Shown: positions 59,140 to 64,000 of the stretch, one piece after another
How positions within the stretch are numbered: position 1 is the first letter of the stretch
How the letters are laid out: every line of letters starts with the position of its first letter
DNA from: Macrolepiota albuminosa
Taxonomy: Eukaryota > Basidiomycota > Agaricomycetes > Agaricales > Agaricaceae
Assembly: GCA_027475525.1 (NCBI GenBank)
Contig: JAMWFC010000066.1
Location: 248,001-312,000, forward strand
Direction of reading: 5' to 3'
Length of the DNA: 64,000 nt
Position numbers and translations under genes: made by a program
Notes under the pieces: model-generated
Databases searched by the model: none
What the model was told of the DNA's origin: nothing
What the model saw: only the letters and a program-made list of their open reading frames with translations

Positions 59140-60752
59140 ATGTTGACTTCACCTCCTTCGACGAAAGCTCCAGAATTCTGCAACCTCACAACTTGGCAAA
59201 GTCATGCTTTCAATGCGGTAAAGGTTGAAAACGTTGTTGCCCGCGGTTTGTCCTGTAGCGCCTTGTGTGCTGAGCAATTTAGCTCATTAATGATATAGAA
59301 GACAGTAGCGAGATTGTTGCATTATTCAATGCCCTCATAGGTTTGCAACACATTTTGTTCACTTCTGTCACGTTCATGGCCCGCCTTTACCTAGGACGTG
59401 TCAAAAGCTCCCGTTACTTTCAAAACACGTTTGGCGGTCATCTAGAACTCACGTTCTATGACCAGGACTCCGCTTCGTAAGCTCAGAGTAAACCTTTGAT
59501 TGTTATATTTCAAATCTTCTTTTCCAGAAAAGCCTTGTGTATGTCAGGTTACTTGATTCATGGAGCCAATCTGTATGTTGCTGAAGTTGCGCATACATAG
59601 CGTACTCAAGTTTCCTTGTGTACTGAACATCGACATTATTTAGGCGTGTTAGCCCGATATCCGTGCCTCTGAATCAACGATCAAAACGACCGGCAGACGA
59701 TCGAAGAAATCTGTACGTGCTTGGTTTACCCTTTTCTCTTACAAAGTAGGGCCGCTCTTGTATTTCATGTTACCTGTCTGACTGCTCATTCGAGGACTGA
59801 ATTCACCAACCTCTTCTCTCGATATGGGACGGTTACGCATTGCGTGATCCTGGCCACTGTAGATAATTCTTCTCGTCGCCGTGGATTTGTCGTTATGTCG
59901 ACTCATGAAGAAGCAAAACTTGCGATGGATTCCCTGACTAGGACTCAACTTAAGTATGTTAGCATTGTAAGAGCGGGTATCCATACTAACGTCATTCCAG
60001 AGGTCACTGCCTTGACATATCTTGGGCTGTTGTTCAACGATCTGGAGGTGTGTTTTCAACCGCGTTGTACACATCAATGCTTTTAGCCACGTCAACTAGG
60101 TTTTCTTGATGGCGGCGACCGTGCAATTCCTATTGAGTCCAGACCAAATTCTTGCGGTCTCTCGTCCATCTCAAATCAAGATAGCGGTTCTGCAAATTCC
60201 TCTACGACGTCTATCAGTACCAACGAGATAGAACTCACCTCTCTGGCTGCTAGTCTGACCCCGACGCCTACTTTGCTTGTCCTTAATCTTCCTTCGCTCC
60301 TTTTCTCTCAGACGCAAGACATGCACCCTCTGTTCTATCCTTTTGGACGTATCAGGAAGCTCAGTCTCGTCGAGACCCCATCTGATGAAACTACTTCTGT
60401 TATCGTTGAATATGAAACGGCTGTCATCGCACAAGAAGCCAAAGATGCTCTTCACGGACAATTCTACGCCGGCCATGAAATCAATGTACACTACGTTCGC
60501 CATAAGTCTGCGCTTTTGGATCTTGCTCCAGCTTCCGACGCTCTCCATGATAACATGAATGCTCCTCTCGCTGTCGATCCTTCTGCTCGCCAATCTTTGC
60601 TTGGACCCATCATTTCGCACTCCGGCTTCTATCAAGCACGACGCTTGAACAATAACTTTCAATACTCTGGATTCTGCGCGCCACACCCCCCCTCTGGTTT
60701 CAACTTTCGACAACGTCACATTTTGAGGTCCAGTCCCATCAGCTCTAGGTGA
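59140..60752 (+). CDS. RNA-binding protein with several RRM-like domains
   Basis: Eight exons: 59140-59217, 59283-59340, 59395-59476, 59529-59573, 59644-59712, 59750-59953, 60001-60047 and 60100-60752. All seven introns are 37-70 nt. The protein starts MLTSPPSTKAPEFCNLTTWQ. Segment 1 (GRVKSSRYFQ, HLELTFYDQDSASKALCM) is RRM-like; segment 2 has VFHVTCL, FSRYGTVTHCV and RRRGFVVMSTHEEAKLAMD, a clear RRM; segment 3 has LLVLNLPSLLF and PLFYPFGRIRKLSLV. The rest is Ser-rich. It probably binds RNA; the target is unknown. The last bases before the stop (ctaggtgaga) could also be a splice donor, so the true C-terminus may lie further on. Confidence 0.82.
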
Positions 60753-61951
60753 GACACATCGAGTCTCAAGGGAAATGCGCTCATTTACGCAAGGTTCAAT
60801 ACCGAATCAACTCCAAATTCTTGCTCTTGGGTTCAATACTCAAATATCCCAGCCAATTCTACGCACCGTGGAGTCTTTGTATAATACGTACTTTCATGTC
60901 TCAGGCTTAATCATTTCTTGGCTTTATTTTTCCCGTTTTCGCGGTTAACGAGGTGAGCTGGCAGGCTCATATGATTGTTTGTCTTCCGCAGACATACATA
61001 GATGGACATCACTATCCGAGTGTATTATTTTAAAAATATTCCCGTAATTGAACTCGTTCATAATGTCACATCCAAGCCAGTTTTGTGAATGAAAAAGCTG
61101 TGCACGTGCGACGTTGGTGTTTAATGATGAAGTGTGTGATATTAGCGAGGGTGAAATGTGACGGGGTGACGTATTGGCAACGCTCGCAGGTGTCCATGGC
61201 TCTATATTTCAACACAGCGTCCGGCCACTTCCAATCTATCTCATCTCTGACGTCGCTCGCCGTTATAGAGGCAGTAATGACCCCTCCCCATCACAATCCG
61301 ATGGGGAGGAGGTGTGTACTTGCCTCACTAGTCATGAAGCAACTTGGAACTATTTTTCATTCCATAGGCATGATCAACTGGATCGACCCTGACTTTCAGG
61401 CTGCTGGGGCATTTTTAGTCCGATCGGTTACTATCGAGTGCAGCGACTTAACTGAGCGAAAACTTGGCGTGACTGTATACACATGGTTCAAATGCATCCT
61501 TTTTAACATCTGGGATCAAAATGGTTAACGCATCCACCCTCCTTGCGGCAGTTAGCAATGGCGTAGACATCGTTATGCGAGGTAGTTGTCTCGTTTGGAC
61601 CATGACGTCGTATCAACCCTCATGATCTTGATTCTTTGACTTCCTCGCTTGTGTAAAGTTGGCATACTTGAATTGTTCGGGTATGACATTTATTTACAGA
61701 GCTAAGCAGCTTATACACTAATTTAACAGGGAGAAATGGGCGAGACCCGTTACGGGTTGCTCCGAACCCTCGCGACGACCAAGATTTTGCCGGACGAAGA
61801 ATCTAACCAAATAATTGAGTTAGCCGCGATTCCCCCTTTTCCCCTAGGAGAGCACGACGCATCGCGCAGGTAGATTATCGCGATACCCACTTCGAAGCTA
61901 GCGTGTCTCTGGGTTGATAAGATGAGAGGAGTACTCACTGTGGTTGCACCC
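60753..61951. other. intergenic and 3' flank of the DIRS-like element
   Basis: No supported gene; a 147-codon + strand frame (61085-61528) has no recognisable product. A palindrome acccgttacgggt lies near 61746, in the region where the element's terminal repeat would be expected, but I could not define a border. Confidence 0.4.
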
Positions 61952-63331
61952 CTACTTTCTGAACGCGAGCGTGAGTCTTAAGATGGACTCGTGCAGGGAT
62001 GGGATTGCTTGCAAGTACGGCGCCAGGATTTGCTCATGTTTCGACAGGTAGCCATAGAACGTGTCACTGGACCACCTGCCTATTGCCTTCATCGCCTCGA
62101 AAGGCACCCCTCTCAAGAGGTATTCCAGCGTGGCCCTGATCCGAATCCCATGCCCTTGAAGAGGTTCTAGACCCGCTCTCTCTGCTGCCTTTGCGAGCAC
62201 TCCCAAGAACTTCTTTTTGGTTAACGGAGTAGGCTTGCCTTTTTTGTCTCTGTATGCGAACAGAGGGCCATCGATTGGTGGAGTATTGACTCGCAAGTGC
62301 GTTTCTAATGCACTCTTGGGGTCTGATGAATCCCCCTGGGCTGCCCAGGAGACTGACTCGCTGTGTACAGCTGTCTTGGTTCTGGGAAGGAAGAATGTTG
62401 TGGTTTGTAGCCCTGCTCGATCCGTAGACTGGGAGACGTTGCTGGGTTTGACATGAATTTTGGGGTCAAATGCTGAGAGCGTCTGCACTGTGAACTCGCC
62501 TAGCCTAGCGGCAGAGTAAAAACAGGTTGTAGCACATGCGAAAACAGCTACATTTAATGAGTCTGGTTGGGCTGAGCTTACGCCTAAGCTATTGTGCATT
62601 GCTTGCAAGAATGCTGGGGTGCATGGGCGCCTCTTCTTCCTTTTTGAAGAGGCTGGTGCAATTCTGTCTGCTGCTTTCAACAGTGCTTGCATTCTTGCCC
62701 CGTCGAAACTCCACTTGGCATTGTGGAGTAAATGCCAGGCTCTGATTCCGGCTAAGAAATTCTCGATGGCTGTTTTTGAGTACGAGCCGGCCAGTGCCGC
62801 TATGAAAGCCTCCAGAACATCCTGTGTCACTGGTGCACGTGTCTTCTCAGGCACTTTTTGGAAGTCGCAGAAGACGTGGAATAAAAGTAGACCAGTTCTG
62901 TAGGTCTCTTTCGTCGACTCAGCCCAGGCCTCGCTCATCACCTCAAAGACCCTCCGCATATCTTCTTCTGAGAGATCATTTTGGTTTTGTGTTGGCGCGT
63001 TGCCAATATCTTTCTCCGGTACCCACAGTCTCAGTCTTTCCTGTGCTGTTACGTGGGGTCTCAGTGGCAATGGCGCAGGCTCTAGCCCTTTTTGGTATGG
63101 CATTGGTTTGCGTTTTGCTTTCTCAGGACTCATTACTCTCCTGGCGTTCTTGTTATCCTTACTCTCCCCAGAACTTCGTGTAAGCCCACAATTCCTCATT
63201 TTGCTGCTCGCTGATTTCATTTTCAGACATTCACGTGGCTTTGTTTGTTCTCTTGCTCTGATTAGCATCAATTCCTCACTCTCGCCTGACCTCTCTCTCA
63301 CTGTCTGCTTCGAGCTCGTCGAAGTTGGCAA
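61952..63331 (-). CDS. tyrosine recombinase of the DIRS-like element
   Basis: A 459-codon open frame (its first codon may not be the true start). Core-binding part: AWAESTKETYRTGLLLFHVF and AIENFLAGIRAWHLLH. Catalytic residues: Arg in YSAARLGEFTV, HxxR as GHGIRIR, Trp in GRWSSDTF, and Tyr in YGYLSKH, near the C-terminus. All are present, so the enzyme looks intact. It would insert circular cDNA without a DDE integrase. The basic N-terminus overlaps the RNase H ORF by about 55 bp. Confidence 0.88.
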   Translation of the reverse strand: MPTSTSSKQTVRERSGESEELMLIRAREQTKPRECLKMKSASSKMRNCGLTRSSGESKDNKNARRVMSPEKAKRKPMPYQKGLEPAPLPLRPHVTAQERLRLWVPEKDIGNAPTQNQNDLSEEDMRRVFEVMSEAWAESTKETYRTGLLLFHVFCDFQKVPEKTRAPVTQDVLEAFIAALAGSYSKTAIENFLAGIRAWHLLHNAKWSFDGARMQALLKAADRIAPASSKRKKRRPCTPAFLQAMHNSLGVSSAQPDSLNVAVFACATTCFYSAARLGEFTVQTLSAFDPKIHVKPSNVSQSTDRAGLQTTTFFLPRTKTAVHSESVSWAAQGDSSDPKSALETHLRVNTPPIDGPLFAYRDKKGKPTPLTKKKFLGVLAKAAERAGLEPLQGHGIRIRATLEYLLRGVPFEAMKAIGRWSSDTFYGYLSKHEQILAPYLQAIPSLHESILRLTLAFRK

Positions 63332-64000
63332 TGTATTTGCCCAGTTGTTCAGGAATCGGAACGGCAGGGAGTAGGAGGGTTTTGGAGGGGTAGTGTCCTC
63401 TAGAGGGGCCGTCTGCTGGATTAAACTGGCTCAGTACGTATCTAGAGCATATTGCGATGTTGAACTGCTCACAAGTCTCGTGGACTTGTTTGAAGACCTC
63501 GTTAATTTGCCTGTTTCGACTCCTTCCAATCCACCACCCCTCCACGACTCCGGTGTTGTCTCCGAACACCTTGATTCGATTGCTCTGTCGCCTGAGCCTC
63601 GCGATGGTTGACACCAGCAGGTAGAACCCGACTGCTTCAGCCCAACCGATGTCTCGGCTGTCCGATTTCCAACCTGGTTTGAGGTGCCACGCCCTCCATT
63701 GCGCTCCCACTGTAATTCCGATGCCCGTCGATGAGCTTGCATTGGAGTAAGCTTGCATGTCCAGGTATGGTTTTGGCTCTGAAATTGCTCTCGCCATTGG
63801 CTGAGATAATATTCGCTTCCACTAGCACAGATCTTCTGCGGTGCCTTTTGGGGGGGTACACGGCAGGAAAGGATGGTCATGGAATATCCCCATGAAGGTC
63901 TCCAGCTTGGAGAGGTAAGCTCTTCCTCTTGGTGTAATGCAGCATGCGTGTAGTAGCTTCCCGTATAATTTTTGAGCTTCCTCCAAGTTATGAGTCCTTG
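63276..64000 (-). pseudogene. RT (C-terminus) and RNase H of the DIRS-like element
   Basis: The frame reads KLYGKLLHACCITPRGRAYL at the window edge, then an in-frame TAG near 63820 (a Trp is expected in the WW pair), then RNase H: AYSNASSSTGIGI, DIGWAEAVGFYLL, VFGDNTGVVEGWW and NPADGPSRGHYP. The stop is at 63276. The single stop suggests a decayed or recently broken copy. Confidence 0.85.

Larger units (their letters stand above)
61952..64000 (-). mobile_element. DIRS-like tyrosine-recombinase retrotransposon, 3' part
   Basis: RT C-terminus and RNase H (64000-63276) overlap a tyrosine recombinase (63331-61952) in a different frame, all on the - strand. This order and overlap are typical of DIRS-type elements. 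The 5' part lies beyond the window. Confidence 0.9.

Noticed and set aside
61085..61528. 147-codon + strand frame
   Set aside because: No recognisable domain, no introns or promoter signals; likely chance.
1..64000. tRNA or rRNA genes
   Set aside because: I looked for cloverleaf-like stretches and conserved rRNA phrases and saw none; a covariance search would be decisive.

Overview
The window looks like nuclear DNA of a mushroom-forming basidiomycete (Agaricomycetes). The grounds are eight-cysteine class I hydrophobin genes, a FunK1-type kinase, a KDZ-family DNA transposon, introns of about 45-65 nt with GT...AG ends, and abundant Ty3/gypsy, Ty1/copia and tyrosine-recombinase elements. No name of species or strain can be read from the sequence.

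Layout. 1-5777 is the 3' half of a decayed Ty3/gypsy chromovirus (copy 1, + strand). 5778-8466 holds an interrupted hypothetical ORF and a small four-exon gene. From 8464 to about 29490 lies one KDZ transposase-Ulp1 protease gene (- strand) broken by two nested retrotransposons: an 11.6-kb gypsy element (copy 2, 12394-24001, TSD ggaat) and a 5.1-kb copia element (24319-29463, TSD gttga). 30290-31198 is a frameshifted tyrosine recombinase. It abuts the last three exons of a WRAP53/TCAB1-like WD40 gene (31370-31825). A FunK1 kinase follows (32620-35805), then a copia remnant (about 37.7-38.2 kb).

From 38.8 kb the window is mostly host genes. They are a large SH3 scaffold (-), a divergent epoxide-hydrolase-like gene (+) starting 33 bp away, a low-complexity conserved gene (-), a 310-bp satellite-like array (46.9-48.3 kb), and three hydrophobin genes (48.8, 52.0 and 55.1 kb), two of them in an inverted duplication. 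A multi-RRM RNA-binding protein follows (59.1-60.8 kb). The window ends in a DIRS-like tyrosine-recombinase retrotransposon (61.95-64 kb, -).

Two observations stand out. First, both gypsy copies carry a long extra ORF of about 979 codons between pol and the 3' LTR. It matches no family I recognise and is a real candidate for an undescribed retroelement protein. Second, eight tandem duplications at unrelated loci all have a period of exactly 77 bp. In the six that fall in coding sequence, deleting one copy restores the reading frame. This looks like an assembly artefact (unmerged k=77 overlaps) rather than biology, and it should be resolved before any of those genes is called broken.
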